Shown one piece after another: positions 26,120 through 36,456 of a stretch of DNA of 64,000 bases (the stretch's first letter is position 1; every line of letters starts with the position of its first letter). The notes beneath the pieces were generated by a model. That model ran no database searches, was not told the origin of the DNA, and saw only the letters and a list, made by a program, of their open reading frames with translations. Source of the stretch: JBGMEA01 sp963674555 (GTDB lineage Bacteria; Bacillota; Clostridia; Eubacteriales; Anaerofustaceae); contig OY771429.1 in assembly GCA_963674555.1 (NCBI GenBank), positions 496,001 through 560,000 of the forward strand, given 5' to 3'. A program made the translations under genes and the position numbers.

Positions 26120-27826
26120 ATGCAACCAACATTATTTAAAGACATTGCGTTATCCGAAGAGATCCTTCGCGCAATCGAAGATATCGGATATACAGAAATG
26201 ACACAAATCCAAAAAGAAGCTATCCCCTTTATTTTAGATGGCAGAGATGTCACAGGAAGATCAAATACGGGAACGGGCAAAACAGCTGCCTTTGGAATAC
26301 CCGCCGTTGAATCATTGGAAGAAGATGCGAGCAATCGCGCAAAAGTGCTGGTTTTAAGCCCAACAAGAGAGCTTGCACTGCAAATCAGCGAAGAGATCAA
26401 GAAATTTGCCAAACACAAAAAGAACATATCGATAGCCACGATATACGGCGGTCAATCAATGCAACCTCAGATCCATCAATTAAAGAAAGCTAATATCGTC
26501 ATTGGTACGCCGGGGCGCATAATGGATCATATGCGAAGACGCACCTTAAGACTTGATCATTTGCGCATGGTTATTCTGGACGAGGCAGACGAGATGCTTA
26601 ATATGGGTTTTTATGAAGACATCAAACACATTCTGTCCGAATCACCGAAAGAACGACAAACGATCCTTTTCTCCGCAACAATGCCAAAAACCATATTAAA
26701 GATCACAAGAGAATTTCAAAACGATCCGAAACTTATTGAGATAGAAAGCCAACAAAAGACAGTAGCAAACATCGAACAATCGGCATATATGGTACCGCAC
26801 AATAAAAAAACAGATGCGTTATATTTACTTCTATCTTATCATCAACCAAAAAGAGCATTGATTTTCTGCAACACCAAGAAAATGGTCGATGATCTAGTCG
26901 ATCGTTTAAACGACAATGGATACCGTAGCGTTGGTCTTCACGGCGACATGAAGCAAAATCTTCGAACAAAAGTTATGACGGACTATAAAAACGCGAAAAT
27001 CAAAATTCTCGTAGCAACCGATGTAGCTGCCAGAGGCATAGACGTAACCGATATCGATGCAGTATTTAATTATGACGTCCCGCAAGAGCTTGAATATTAT
27101 ATACATCGAATTGGAAGGACTGCTCGTGCGGGAAAAGAAGGCAACGCTTATACATTGATGACCAACAAAACACAATTGCGAAAAGTACAAGAAATTCAAC
27201 GTATCGTAAAGGCTCAAATTGATTTTGAGGAGCTTCCGTCAAGCAAAGTCATTTACAAAAAAAATAAAAGTAAATTTGCTGAGAAATTAAAGACATCAAT
27301 CGATAAAAATGAACATAAAGATTGGGAACCTTTCATAGACGAACTCGTTCAAGAAGGATACTCAGGATCAAGCATTGCCGCAGCATTATTAGGTATGCTT
27401 GACGAAAAAGACAAAACGATCATGCCAAAGATCAAAGATATAACATCAAAGTATGATAGTGCAAATAATAAAGAGAGACGCTTCAACCATAACGATTCAT
27501 TTTCCAAATCAATCGTTGAAGTGAATATCGGCAGAAACGAAGACGTATCTCCGAATCATATCGTAGGCGCAATCGTTGAAGCAACAGGAATATCTTCAAA
27601 GGCGATCGGCAAGATCCAGATCTATCAAAATCATACCACTGTAGAGATGCTAACGGAGAATAGTAAATTAGTTTTGGATGTGATGCAAAACACCCGGATC
27701 AAGAATAAAAAAGTCAACTTTAAAATATCTACAGATAAACCATCAGACAATCATCCTAAAAAAAATACGAAAAGAAAAAAGAACTACGGCAGACGAGGAA
27801 ATTCAAAGTATTCCAGAACCAGATGA
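26120..27826 (+). CDS. DEAD-box RNA helicase with C-terminal DbpA domain (DeaD/CshA type)
   Basis: ATP-dependent RNA helicase for ribosome assembly or RNA decay, 568 aa. Motifs in order: TQIQKEAIP (Q), SNTGTGKT (I), SPTREL, TPGR, LDEADEML (II), SATMP (III), RGIDV (V) and HRIGRTARAG (VI). Residues from about 460 onward are a DbpA-type RNA-binding domain (IVEVNIGRNEDVSPNHIVGAI), followed by a basic tail rich in Lys and Arg. I choose the ATG at 26120 because the in-frame ATG at 26087 lies in the loop of the leader terminator. The weak ribosome site (GAGAG) argues for regulated or low expression. Confidence 0.94.
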   Translation: MQPTLFKDIALSEEILRAIEDIGYTEMTQIQKEAIPFILDGRDVTGRSNTGTGKTAAFGIPAVESLEEDASNRAKVLVLSPTRELALQISEEIKKFAKHKKNISIATIYGGQSMQPQIHQLKKANIVIGTPGRIMDHMRRRTLRLDHLRMVILDEADEMLNMGFYEDIKHILSESPKERQTILFSATMPKTILKITREFQNDPKLIEIESQQKTVANIEQSAYMVPHNKKTDALYLLLSYHQPKRALIFCNTKKMVDDLVDRLNDNGYRSVGLHGDMKQNLRTKVMTDYKNAKIKILVATDVAARGIDVTDIDAVFNYDVPQELEYYIHRIGRTARAGKEGNAYTLMTNKTQLRKVQEIQRIVKAQIDFEELPSSKVIYKKNKSKFAEKLKTSIDKNEHKDWEPFIDELVQEGYSGSSIAAALLGMLDEKDKTIMPKIKDITSKYDSANNKERRFNHNDSFSKSIVEVNIGRNEDVSPNHIVGAIVEATGISSKAIGKIQIYQNHTTVEMLTENSKLVLDVMQNTRIKNKKVNFKISTDKPSDNHPKKNTKRKKNYGRRGNSKYSRTR

Positions 27827-27830
27827 AAAT

Positions 27831-27862
27831 AAAAAAAGACAGTCGAAAGACTGTCTTTTATA
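27831..27862. terminator. Bidirectional terminator between helicase and ftsY
   Basis: An 11-bp stem AAAAGACAGTC/GACTGTCTTTT with a GAAA loop, T tract on one side and A tract on the other. It serves the convergent genes. Confidence 0.92.
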
Positions 27863-28751
27863 ATATAGCATTGGTATACGATTCAGCATCGAAAGGTGCG
27901 ATATCTTCCAACCCTTCTCCTGTTCCCAAGAACCATATCGAAATATCCGTTTCGTCAGCGATACCCAAGAGGACACCGCCCTTAGCCGATCCGTCTGTCT
28001 TGGTAAGTACGACTCCGTCCGGTTTAGCTACTTCAGAAAAGAGTTTTAATTGATTGATCGAATTTTGTCCCGACATCGCATCGAGGACCAGTAATGTATA
28101 TAAAGAATAATCTTGCTTATTTTTTTCGCAAGTTCGATATATCTTTTCAAGTTCATTCATCAAATTCTTTTTATTCTGAAGTCTTCCGGCTGTATCACAA
28201 AGCACAACATCATATCCGCGTGCGCAAGCTGAATCCAAAGCGTCATAGATCACGCTCGAAGGGTCTTGTCCTTCGGAACTTTTTATGATCGGTATATTCA
28301 ATCTGTCGGCCCAAACTGCAAGTTGTTCGCTTGCTGCCGCTCTAAAGGTATCGGCTGCCGCTAGTAATATACTTTTTCCTTGTTGTTTAAACAGATTAGC
28401 TAATTTAGCGATCGTAGTCGTTTTACCCACGCCGTTTACGCCTGTTACCAAGATCAAAGCGGGAAATTCGATATGCATCGGTTTTGATTTAGTTTCCAAC
28501 AAATGCAACGCACTTTCCGCAACCGCTTTTTTAACTGTTTCGATATCGTTCATTGAAGATCGTGATAAAGAGTCCTTTGCTTCTTCAATAATTTTTTCCG
28601 CTGTTAAATAAGGTACATCACTGAGTATGAGACATTCTATCAACTCTTCATATAACGTATCATCGATCGTCCCTGTAAAAACATCTTTAATTCTTTCAGC
28701 TAATGTTTTCTTTGTTTTCGCAAAGCCGGAAATGATTTTTTTATCCTGCAT
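27858..28751 (-). CDS. ftsY: Signal recognition particle receptor FtsY
   Basis: SRP receptor GTPase that docks ribosome-nascent chains at the membrane, 297 aa. The N domain is followed by G1 GVNGVGKTTTIAKLA, DTFRAAASEQL, DTAGR and TKTDGSAKGG. It lacks a long acidic A domain, as in other Gram-positives. Its start overlaps the end of smc by 11 bases. Confidence 0.98.
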   Translation of the reverse strand: MQDKKIISGFAKTKKTLAERIKDVFTGTIDDTLYEELIECLILSDVPYLTAEKIIEEAKDSLSRSSMNDIETVKKAVAESALHLLETKSKPMHIEFPALILVTGVNGVGKTTTIAKLANLFKQQGKSILLAAADTFRAAASEQLAVWADRLNIPIIKSSEGQDPSSVIYDALDSACARGYDVVLCDTAGRLQNKKNLMNELEKIYRTCEKNKQDYSLYTLLVLDAMSGQNSINQLKLFSEVAKPDGVVLTKTDGSAKGGVLLGIADETDISIWFLGTGEGLEDIAPFDAESYTNAIL

Positions 28752-31700
28752 TAACTTCCCCTTTAGCGGTCTCTCGATTCATTTTAACAGAAAATATCTG
28801 TGTGATCCCTTCTCGTCCCATCGATGCTCCGTATAAGGCATCAGCGATCTCCATCGTTTTTTTCTTGTGTGTAACGATCACAAATTGGTTTTTATGCTTG
28901 ATGGACGCGAGATATTCGCAAAAACGCACACCGTTTGCATCATCCAAAGCCGCATCGATTTCATCCAAAATACAAAACGGTGCGGGTTTTATATTCAATA
29001 TCGCAAAGATCAATGATACTGCAGTCATCGATTTTTCGCCTCCCGACAGAGCAGCGATATTCTTTAGTTTAGTAGCTGGAGGTTGTGCTACGATATCTAC
29101 GCCGCTTTCCATAACATCATCGGGATCCGTCAACACCAGACGAGCTTCTCCGCCATCAAACAGTTTTTTAAACACGGAATTGAATTCTTTTTGGATCAAA
29201 TTGAACTGTTGCATAAACTGATGCACCATACTTGCTGAAATATCTTTGATCACTTTTGTCAGCTCATCTTTAGCATCATTCAAATCATCTTTTTGTTTGG
29301 TCATCGTATCGAATCGTTCTTTGACTTCTTTATATTCTTCTAAAGCTTCTACATTGATATTTCCGAGTTTGCGTATCTTGTCTTTTAATTCAGTAACAGT
29401 TTCAATACTCTTTTCAAGATCTTCGATCTCAGTGCGATGCTCTAATGCGGAAGCATACGTTAATGAATAATCTTCTAAGATACCTGTTTGAAGATGTTCC
29501 ATCTCAAGTTCTACTTTCCCGATCGAAACATCTACTTTGTTTAACTGTTCGGTTACTGCGTTCCTGTCTTTATTTAACTGTATGATCGCGTCGTTAACGC
29601 GTATGTACTCTTCGTTGACCGTCTTTTTTTGCCGTACCAATATATCATATTTTTCATCGGCTTCTTTTCTGGTTGCATCATAATCTCTGTCAAGTTCTGT
29701 GCAATATTCTATTTGCGCGCGAAGCGCATCAAGATCATCTGTCAATTTGTTGATCGTTTCTTCTTTGAGCAATAATTGATTGTTCAAACCATCCAAACGC
29801 TCCATTGTATTGTCCAAACGCTCTTGCCACTGTAAAGTCGTTTCATGTGTTTTTACAAGTTCCACTTCGGAAGCATTCAATAAATTGATCGCGTCGACAT
29901 AATCTTCTTTATACCCACCTGAAGATGCCTTATTCATTTCATTACGCATATCTACCAATGATCCCTGTGTTTCAATAATAGTGTTGTTCAACTCGATCAA
30001 TTCTTTTTCATTTTTATCAATACGTTTGAACACATTATCTTTCTCGGTTTCTTTTTTTAAGATCAGCTCTTTTGCGCGTTCGATCTGATCTTTTTTGTAT
30101 CGGATCTGTTCCACTTTAACCGCATTTTCTTCTCTCAATATATCGTATGTAGCTTGCGATTCAGTGATGGATGTTTTTTCTTGCTTGATCTTTTCTGCGA
30201 AAACACTCTTTTCGCCTAATAATTTTTCGTATTGATTTTTAGATTCCTCGACTGACTTTTCTAGTTTTTCTATCTCATTTTTTCTGCTAAGCACACCTTC
30301 GTCGTCTTGTTTTGTTTTACCGCCGACAAGTGCTCCTCCGGGGAAAAATACTTCTCCGTCAAGTGTTACCAATTTATATTTGTGTGAAGTTTTTTTTGCG
30401 ATCGCAATTGCATTATCGATCTGATCTATCACGAGTACTTTCCCTAATAGATTTTTGATCACTTCATTGAATCGATCATCACATTCCACCAGATCACTTG
30501 CGACTGCAATATAACCGTTCATTGTTTCAAGTGAGCTGTCTTTATGTAAAGGATAACTTTTTATAACATTTTTCGGTAAAAATGTTACCCTTCCCCATTT
30601 ATTCTTTTTAAGTGTATCAATACATTCTTTTGCGGTTGTTTCATTGTCTACAACAACATAGTTGATTGACCCCCCTAACGCATTTCCGATTGCTGTAGTA
30701 TATTTTGTGTCGGTTTTGATCAAATCTCCCACTGTGCCGAAGATTTTGTCCGATATATGATTTGTCACTTTATATTCCATTAGTTTTCGGATCCCATAAC
30801 GATAACCTTGACGGTTATTTTCATATCCGACCAATAATTTCAATCTGGCCTCATCAGTCTGCATTTTTGTGAATAAAGTTTGCACGGAGTCTTTATAATC
30901 CTCATATTCGTCAAACAATCTTTGATAGTTGTTTTGATGAACATTGAGGGTCTCTTTAGCTTTTACAAGTTCAGTGTTGAAAGAATCTTCTATGGCCAAA
31001 TTATTTTCAGTCTCGCTTATAACGACCTGTAGATCTTCAATATCTGTTGAAAGTTGCTTAAGTAAATATTGATTGTTTTGCATGCCGGCCTTAAGATCAT
31101 TGATCTTTTTTTGCTTTTCATCCAATTCTTCTTCTAAAGCATTTACTTTTTCTCTTAATTCAGAAAGATATGAATCACCGTCATGATATTTCTTACCGAT
31201 ACTATCCGCGCTTGCTTTATGAACGTCATAAGTTTCTTTGATCCTATTATAGGAATCCTTAACGGCTTCCAAAGTTTTATTAAGCTCTTCAGATTGCGCT
31301 TCGGTCGTTTCGATTTCTTTTTTTAGTTGCTCGATCTCTTTATTCGTTTCCAAGATAGATACTTCGCAAGTTTCAGCTTTACTTCTTGCGACAGAGATCT
31401 CAGTCTTTGAGTTTTCAAAATTTGTGATCAAGGAATGTATTTTTTCATTCATTTGAGCGATCTCGTCATCAAAAGAATTTACTTGTGTTTTCAATGTATT
31501 ATAGCTTTTATCAAGCGTATCGATTTCCGTATCGATACCGGACAAACTTTCTTCAAGTGCCTTTTTGTTAAAATACGATTTAGAAGCCTGCTCTTTTAAC
31601 CTATCCATTCGATGAACAAAAATATTAACTTCTATATCTTTCAATTCATTTTTATAGGTAATGAATTTCTCAGCTTTTTCGGATTGTCTTCGTAAGTTCG

Positions 31701-32307
31701 GCAGTCGTGTTTCCAATTCCGCAATAATATCCATCACGCGGTACATATTATTCTGCGCTCTTTCAAGTTTGCGTTCCGCTTCTAATTTCCTAACTTTATA
31801 CTTAACGATACCTACGGCTTCTTCGATGAGCAATTTACGTTCAGCTGCTGAGGCATTTACGATCGATTCGATCTGTCCCTGACTAACGATTGAGTAACCT
31901 TCGCGACCCAGACCGGTATCCATAACCAAAGCATGGATATCTTTTAGTCTACATTGCACTTTATTGATATAATATTCGCTTTCTCCGGAACGAAACAATC
32001 TTCGCGTGATGCTGATCTCTTCATAATCCGTAGCAAATATATGAGATGAGTTGTCCAGATAAAGAACCACTTGCGCGTAACCTAAAGGCTTCCTTTCTTC
32101 GGTGCCCGAAAAAATGACATCCTCCATCTTTGAACCTCTTAAGGATTTTACACGCTGTTCGCCCAATACCCATCTTACGGCATCCACAACATTGCTTTTC
32201 CCGCTTCCGTTTGGTCCTACGATCCCGGTTACAACTTCATTGAAATCTATCTCGGTTTTTTTGCCGAAAGATTTAAACCCGTATATTTCGATTTTTTTTA
32301 GTATCAT
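28741..32307 (-). CDS. smc: Chromosome segregation protein SMC
   Basis: Condensin ATPase that loops and organises the chromosome with ScpA/ScpB (not in this window). The 1188-aa protein has Walker A GPNGSGKSN at about 32-40, two long coiled coils either side of a hinge (about 510-680), signature LSGGEKSMTAVS and Walker B FCILDEIDAALDD near the C-terminus. The order rnc-smc-ftsY is conserved in Firmicutes. Confidence 0.98.
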   Translation of the reverse strand: MILKKIEIYGFKSFGKKTEIDFNEVVTGIVGPNGSGKSNVVDAVRWVLGEQRVKSLRGSKMEDVIFSGTEERKPLGYAQVVLYLDNSSHIFATDYEEISITRRLFRSGESEYYINKVQCRLKDIHALVMDTGLGREGYSIVSQGQIESIVNASAAERKLLIEEAVGIVKYKVRKLEAERKLERAQNNMYRVMDIIAELETRLPNLRRQSEKAEKFITYKNELKDIEVNIFVHRMDRLKEQASKSYFNKKALEESLSGIDTEIDTLDKSYNTLKTQVNSFDDEIAQMNEKIHSLITNFENSKTEISVARSKAETCEVSILETNKEIEQLKKEIETTEAQSEELNKTLEAVKDSYNRIKETYDVHKASADSIGKKYHDGDSYLSELREKVNALEEELDEKQKKINDLKAGMQNNQYLLKQLSTDIEDLQVVISETENNLAIEDSFNTELVKAKETLNVHQNNYQRLFDEYEDYKDSVQTLFTKMQTDEARLKLLVGYENNRQGYRYGIRKLMEYKVTNHISDKIFGTVGDLIKTDTKYTTAIGNALGGSINYVVVDNETTAKECIDTLKKNKWGRVTFLPKNVIKSYPLHKDSSLETMNGYIAVASDLVECDDRFNEVIKNLLGKVLVIDQIDNAIAIAKKTSHKYKLVTLDGEVFFPGGALVGGKTKQDDEGVLSRKNEIEKLEKSVEESKNQYEKLLGEKSVFAEKIKQEKTSITESQATYDILREENAVKVEQIRYKKDQIERAKELILKKETEKDNVFKRIDKNEKELIELNNTIIETQGSLVDMRNEMNKASSGGYKEDYVDAINLLNASEVELVKTHETTLQWQERLDNTMERLDGLNNQLLLKEETINKLTDDLDALRAQIEYCTELDRDYDATRKEADEKYDILVRQKKTVNEEYIRVNDAIIQLNKDRNAVTEQLNKVDVSIGKVELEMEHLQTGILEDYSLTYASALEHRTEIEDLEKSIETVTELKDKIRKLGNINVEALEEYKEVKERFDTMTKQKDDLNDAKDELTKVIKDISASMVHQFMQQFNLIQKEFNSVFKKLFDGGEARLVLTDPDDVMESGVDIVAQPPATKLKNIAALSGGEKSMTAVSLIFAILNIKPAPFCILDEIDAALDDANGVRFCEYLASIKHKNQFVIVTHKKKTMEIADALYGASMGREGITQIFSVKMNRETAKGEVNAG

Positions 32308-32318
32308 TTCGGAACCCC

Positions 32319-33005
32319 TTACTGTACGATGACTTTATGTTTTCTTAGGACGATTTCCGCTGCATTTTGTTCCGATTGTTTTCTGTTGGGACCTTTTGCG
32401 GTCTGATAACATTTACCATCGATCATTGCGCATGAATAGAAAACTTGTTCATGCTCAGGCCCGCTTATTTTCACAAGCTCATATTTCAGTTCGCCCAGAT
32501 TCTCTGATTGCACATATTCCTGGAGCATTGTTTTATAATCATAGGTCAATTGACCATGCAACGCATCTTTTATAATATCCTCTAATTTATCCTGCACAAA
32601 ACGATCTGCTGTTTTATAACCGCCGTCCATATACACAGCACCTATCAACGCTTCAAAGGCATCAGCAATGATATTCTTTTTATCACGTCCGCCACTGAGC
32701 TCTTCGCCTTTACCGAGAATAATATACTCTTTTAATAAGATGTCTTCCGCAGCAACGAATAACGAATCTGTACAAACAATTAAAGAACGAAGTTTTGACA
32801 AAGAACCTTCATTTTGCTCTTCTAATTCTCGATAGAGGTATGTGCTTATGATCAATTGCAAAACAGCATCCCCTAAAAATTCCAATCTTTGATTGCTCGT
32901 AGTTTTCTTTTTGTTGATCGCAGAACTATGTGTCAGTGCGGTTTTTAACAGACTTTGATCTTTAAAATGATACCCAATGATCTGCTCAAAACGACTCACA
33001 TCCAT
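32319..33005 (-). CDS. rnc: Ribonuclease III
   Basis: Double-strand-specific endoribonuclease, 228 aa, for rRNA and mRNA processing. The catalytic signature NQRLEFLGDAVLQL is near the N-terminus. The second acidic cluster is AFEALIGAVYMDGG, and a dsRNA-binding domain occupies about 155-225. It is 11 bases upstream of smc. Confidence 0.98.
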   Translation of the reverse strand: MDVSRFEQIIGYHFKDQSLLKTALTHSSAINKKKTTSNQRLEFLGDAVLQLIISTYLYRELEEQNEGSLSKLRSLIVCTDSLFVAAEDILLKEYIILGKGEELSGGRDKKNIIADAFEALIGAVYMDGGYKTADRFVQDKLEDIIKDALHGQLTYDYKTMLQEYVQSENLGELKYELVKISGPEHEQVFYSCAMIDGKCYQTAKGPNRKQSEQNAAEIVLRKHKVIVQ

Positions 33006-33031
33006 TCGATCACCTCCATCTCATTTAAATG

Positions 33032-33061
33032 AAATTAAGGGCTGCAAACAGCCCTTAATTT
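33032..33061 (-). terminator. Partial terminator between acpP and rnc
   Basis: A 13-bp stem (33049-33061 with 33032-33044, 4-base loop) directly after the acpP stop. The following U tract is poor (TTTCATTT), so read-through into rnc-smc-ftsY is likely. Confidence 0.6.
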
Positions 33062-33289
33062 TTATTGTTCATTTTCAAAATATTCTACAATGTCTTTTAC
33101 TTGCTTGATCGTCTCTAAGCTTTCTTCACTGACTTCAACGTCAAATTCGCTTTCGAAAGCCATGATCAATTCCATAACATCCAATGAATCCGCACCTAAA
33201 TCATCAACAAAGTATGATTCCATTGTAATCGTATCCGCATCGATTTCCATCTGCGAAGCGATCATATCCCTTACCTTTTCAAAAACCAT
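33062..33289 (-). CDS. acpP: Acyl carrier protein
   Basis: Carrier of fatty-acid intermediates, 75 aa. The phosphopantetheine attachment Ser is residue 35 in GADSLDVME. It is strongly acidic, as expected. It lies downstream of plsX, in the common Firmicutes lipid-gene order. Confidence 0.98.
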   Translation of the reverse strand: MVFEKVRDMIASQMEIDADTITMESYFVDDLGADSLDVMELIMAFESEFDVEVSEESLETIKQVKDIVEYFENEQ

Positions 33290-33356
33290 AATCAGTCCTC
33301 CTTCATGTCTGAATAAATAATTCCATAGTATATTTATACCATAATTTTATCGCTGT

Positions 33357-34334
33357 TTACAACCTATTTCTTATATTATCAATAACATTGTTTTCCTGAA
33401 AAATGATTGCTTGCCTAACGGCATTTTTAAATGCTTTGGCGTTGCTGTTACCGTGCGCTTTGATGATCCCGCCATTGATCCCGAGTAACGGAACACCTCC
33501 GTAAACGGTCGGATCCATCTTGTTTTTTAAGATGGCAAGATCTTTTTTCAATACCGATGCGGCAAGTTTATTCGGGACACTCTTCATGAATACATCTTTT
33601 AAGAGAGAAAACGTATAACCAAAACATCCTTCAAGACTTTTTAAAATGATATTTCCTGTAAATCCATCACAAACGATGATATCGGTAACACCGTTGAGCA
33701 ATTCTTTCGGTTCTAAATTACCGATAAAATTCAAATCCGTTTCTTTTAACAGCTTGAATGTCTCTTTATACAGCGTATTACCTTTCATTTCTTCAGATCC
33801 GATATTCGCCAGAGCGACACGTGGGCTTTCAATGCCGTACAATGCTTTCATATAGATCGTTCCCATCAAAGCGAATTGGACAAGATATTCAGGTTTGCAT
33901 TCCGCATTCGCACCGTTATCTATTAAGAGCGTCGGCGTTTTCCCTGGTAATACCGTTCCCAACGCAGGCCTTTGAATACCTTTGATCCTTCCGGTATACA
34001 ATAATGCGGCGGCAAGTAATGCCCCGGTACTTCCGGCTGAAACAAAAATAGAACTTGGGTCTTCTTTGATCTTTGACGCGCCGACAACAAGGGATGAATT
34101 CTTTTTGCGTTTGACTGCGGAAGCCGGTTCTTCGTCCATCGCTATCTCTTCTTTTGCATCGATCACTGTGATTCGATCATACGAAAGATTTTCTTTACGG
34201 ATTACATCCGCTATAATATCTTCATTGCCGATCAGCGTTACATCTGTTTGATATTCTTTAACTGCAAGACACGCACCTTTTATGATCTCAGTCGGAGCGT
34301 GATCTCCTCCCATAGCATCCAAATAAATCGTCAT
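33357..34334 (-). CDS. plsX: Phosphate acyltransferase PlsX
   Basis: Converts acyl-ACP to acyl-phosphate for phospholipid synthesis, 325 aa. MTIYLDAMGGDHAPTEIIKGA at the N-terminus, SAGSTGALLAAALL and DGFTGNIILKS are the family blocks. The usual regulator gene fapR is not upstream; rpmF is. Confidence 0.97.
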   Translation of the reverse strand: MTIYLDAMGGDHAPTEIIKGACLAVKEYQTDVTLIGNEDIIADVIRKENLSYDRITVIDAKEEIAMDEEPASAVKRKKNSSLVVGASKIKEDPSSIFVSAGSTGALLAAALLYTGRIKGIQRPALGTVLPGKTPTLLIDNGANAECKPEYLVQFALMGTIYMKALYGIESPRVALANIGSEEMKGNTLYKETFKLLKETDLNFIGNLEPKELLNGVTDIIVCDGFTGNIILKSLEGCFGYTFSLLKDVFMKSVPNKLAASVLKKDLAILKNKMDPTVYGGVPLLGINGGIIKAHGNSNAKAFKNAVRQAIIFQENNVIDNIRNRL

Positions 34335-34363
34335 TTCTACCTCCCAATAATGTTGGTATTTTA

Positions 34364-34410
34364 CAAAAAGAATAGGCTACCGTATCGCATCCGATGCAGT
34401 AGCCTTCTTT
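34364..34410 (-). terminator. Hairpin between rpmF and plsX (weak terminator)
   Basis: AGGCTAC/GTAGCCT arms (34399-34405 with 34374-34380) enclose a smaller internal hairpin. They are followed on the minus strand by ATTCTTTTTG. It probably acts as a partial terminator or processing site. Confidence 0.5.
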
Positions 34411-34421
34411 AAACATTCTGA

Positions 34422-34604
34422 TTATTGAGCATCAACTGCTACAACTGTTTTTCCTTTATAAGTACCGCAGTTTGAACAAACTCTGTGCGGGAGTTTGATT
34501 TCACCGCATTCCGGGCAAATCGATTGAGCCGGAGCTGTCAGTTTATAGTTCGCTCTTCTTTTATCTCTTCTTGATTTTGATATTTTTCTTTTTGGAACTG
34601 CCAT
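34422..34604 (-). CDS. rpmF: Ribosomal protein L32
   Basis: Large-subunit protein, 60 aa. MAVPKRKISKSRRDKRRA at the N-terminus and the zinc-ribbon Cys pairs CPEC and CSNC identify the zinc-binding C+ form. It lies 11 bases after the DUF177 gene. Confidence 0.98.
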   Translation of the reverse strand: MAVPKRKISKSRRDKRRANYKLTAPAQSICPECGEIKLPHRVCSNCGTYKGKTVVAVDAQ

Positions 34605-34615
34605 TATTACACCTC

Positions 34616-35101
34616 CTACTCTTCTTGTGTTTCAATGGGCCAATTGGCTAAATCCGCAAATTGAGGATTGATCTTACCGTCCTTGTCGCAATCGCATTCT
34701 TGAATATTCAAGTCATTGCCGCAAACGGAACATAATCCTTTGCAATCCGGATCGCATAAAAGCCTTACAGGCATATTCAATATGATTTGTTCTTTCAATA
34801 AATCACGCACATCGAATTCGGTACCGTATGTTTCAAGAAGTTCATCGATTGGAATATCATCTTCGATCTTCAGTTCAATCGGAACAATAATGTTTTTTAA
34901 ACATCTTGCGCACTTGGTCGATACGGTAATTCGGCTTTCAGCCAGAATGATCAAAATATCATCTTCATACCACAATTCACCGGTTATTTGTACAGGTGGA
35001 CTGATCGTATAATCTTCCCCAAAAGAAAGTTCATGGAACGTTTCATCGATAGAGAAATGCTCATTTTGATTTTTCTGAAGTTCGGCAATATTTATTATCA
35101 T
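34616..35101 (-). CDS. DUF177/YceD-family protein
   Basis: A 161-aa protein of the YceD family, which is almost always encoded beside rpmF and is linked to 23S rRNA or ribosome biogenesis in plants and bacteria. Cysteine pairs CARC, CDPDCKGLCSVCG and CDCD suggest metal binding. It is the first gene of the rpmF-plsX-acpP-rnc-smc-ftsY transcription unit, under a strong promoter. Confidence 0.92.
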   Translation of the reverse strand: MIINIAELQKNQNEHFSIDETFHELSFGEDYTISPPVQITGELWYEDDILIILAESRITVSTKCARCLKNIIVPIELKIEDDIPIDELLETYGTEFDVRDLLKEQIILNMPVRLLCDPDCKGLCSVCGNDLNIQECDCDKDGKINPQFADLANWPIETQEE

Positions 35102-35138
35102 TTTTTCGCGCCGTGCCTATCTATCAACATGCCATAAT

Positions 35139-35168
35139 ATTATATAGTTATCTACATTACTTTGTCAA
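35139..35168 (-). promoter_or_regulatory. Promoter of DUF177-rpmF-plsX operon
   Basis: TTGACA (35168-35163) and TATAAT (35144-35139) on the minus strand, spacing 18. Both boxes match the consensus completely. Confidence 0.8.
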
Positions 35169-35203
35169 GCGAATTATGGAAAAGCTTACGGTTTAAGGGA
35201 TAT

Positions 35204-36397
35204 TTATGATATTTTTACAAGTCTCTTCGTTTCGCGTGCGATCATTAATTCTTCGTTTGTCGGTATGACCATAACTTTTACTTTGGAATCGACTTTTGAT
35301 ATGACAATTTCCTCACCTCGCGTATCATTTGCTTGTTCATCGATTGAAATCCCCAAATATTCTAAGCCGTTTAATATCTGCCGTCTGCTTTCGGGAGAGT
35401 TTTCTCCTATTCCGGCTGTGAATACGATCATCTCAACGCCATTTAATATAGCCGCATATGCACCGATCATATATCGTACATGATAATAAAATGCATCTAA
35501 TGCAAGTTTCGCTCGTTCATTACCTTCTTTTTGCGCTTGCTCTAAATCACGGAAATCATTTGAAATCCCTGATATACCAAGTACGCCTGATTCTTTGTTT
35601 AAGATCGAATCGATTTCTTCTATCGTAAAATTTTCATTTTCGGAAAGTACTTTGACGATCGACGGATCGATCGAACCGCTCCTTGTACCCATAATCAGTC
35701 CTTCAAGTGGTGTTAACCCCATAGTTGTGTCGATACTTTTTGCGTCTTTTACGGCTGAGAGACTGCAACCGTTTCCCAAATGGCAAGTGATCAATTTTGA
35801 TGCGTGTGTCTTGTCTAAAGTCTTTGCTCTTTCCGATACATATTGATGACTTATGCCATGGAAACCGAATTTTCGAATATGATATTTTGCTGCAAGATCA
35901 TACGGGATCGCATAAGTATAAGCCTCTTTTGGCATTGTTTGATGAAAAGCCGTATCAAAAACCGCAACCATCGGTACATTCGAAAAGAGTTTTTGACAAG
36001 CTTCTATTCCTGTTAAATTTGCAGGATTATGCAGCGGAGCGAGCGGTATGCATGCCTTGATCTGATCGATAACATCGTTATCGATCACAATGCTTTCAGA
36101 ATATCGATCCCCACCGTGTAATACGCGGTGCCCGACAGCATCGATCTCTTCGACTGATTTCAATACACCTATATTAGGATCCGTTAAAGCTTCCAAGACG
36201 ATCTGCACAGCTTGCGCATGATCTTTGATATCAACAATTGAAACGAGTTCTTCCTCGCTTGACTTTTGATGTTTAAATGTTGCCTCATCCAACCCGATCC
36301 TCTCAACTAGTCCTTTCGCTAAATGTTCTTCTGTTATCATATCAAACAATTGATATTTCAGCGAAGAACTCCCGCAATTTATAACTAATATCTTCAT
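35204..36397 (-). CDS. ackA: Acetate kinase
   Basis: Interconverts acetyl phosphate plus ADP with acetate plus ATP, the energy-yielding end of acetogenic or fermentative metabolism. It is 397 aa from the ATG at 36397, which has AAGGAGG 6 bases upstream; the longer frame to 36448 adds unrelated residues. Motifs: VINCGSSSLKYQLFDM, GHRVLHGG, FDTAFHQTMP, CHLGNGCSLSAV, GTRSGSIDP and FTAGIGENSP. It follows the hexokinase gene by 59 bases; pta is not adjacent. Confidence 0.98.
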   Translation of the reverse strand: MKILVINCGSSSLKYQLFDMITEEHLAKGLVERIGLDEATFKHQKSSEEELVSIVDIKDHAQAVQIVLEALTDPNIGVLKSVEEIDAVGHRVLHGGDRYSESIVIDNDVIDQIKACIPLAPLHNPANLTGIEACQKLFSNVPMVAVFDTAFHQTMPKEAYTYAIPYDLAAKYHIRKFGFHGISHQYVSERAKTLDKTHASKLITCHLGNGCSLSAVKDAKSIDTTMGLTPLEGLIMGTRSGSIDPSIVKVLSENENFTIEEIDSILNKESGVLGISGISNDFRDLEQAQKEGNERAKLALDAFYYHVRYMIGAYAAILNGVEMIVFTAGIGENSPESRRQILNGLEYLGISIDEQANDTRGEEIVISKVDSKVKVMVIPTNEELMIARETKRLVKIS

Positions 36398-36456
36398 AGC
36401 ATCCTCCTTAAAATAAAACCGATGCCTGTATATGCGATCATTATGCAAGTGTCAGA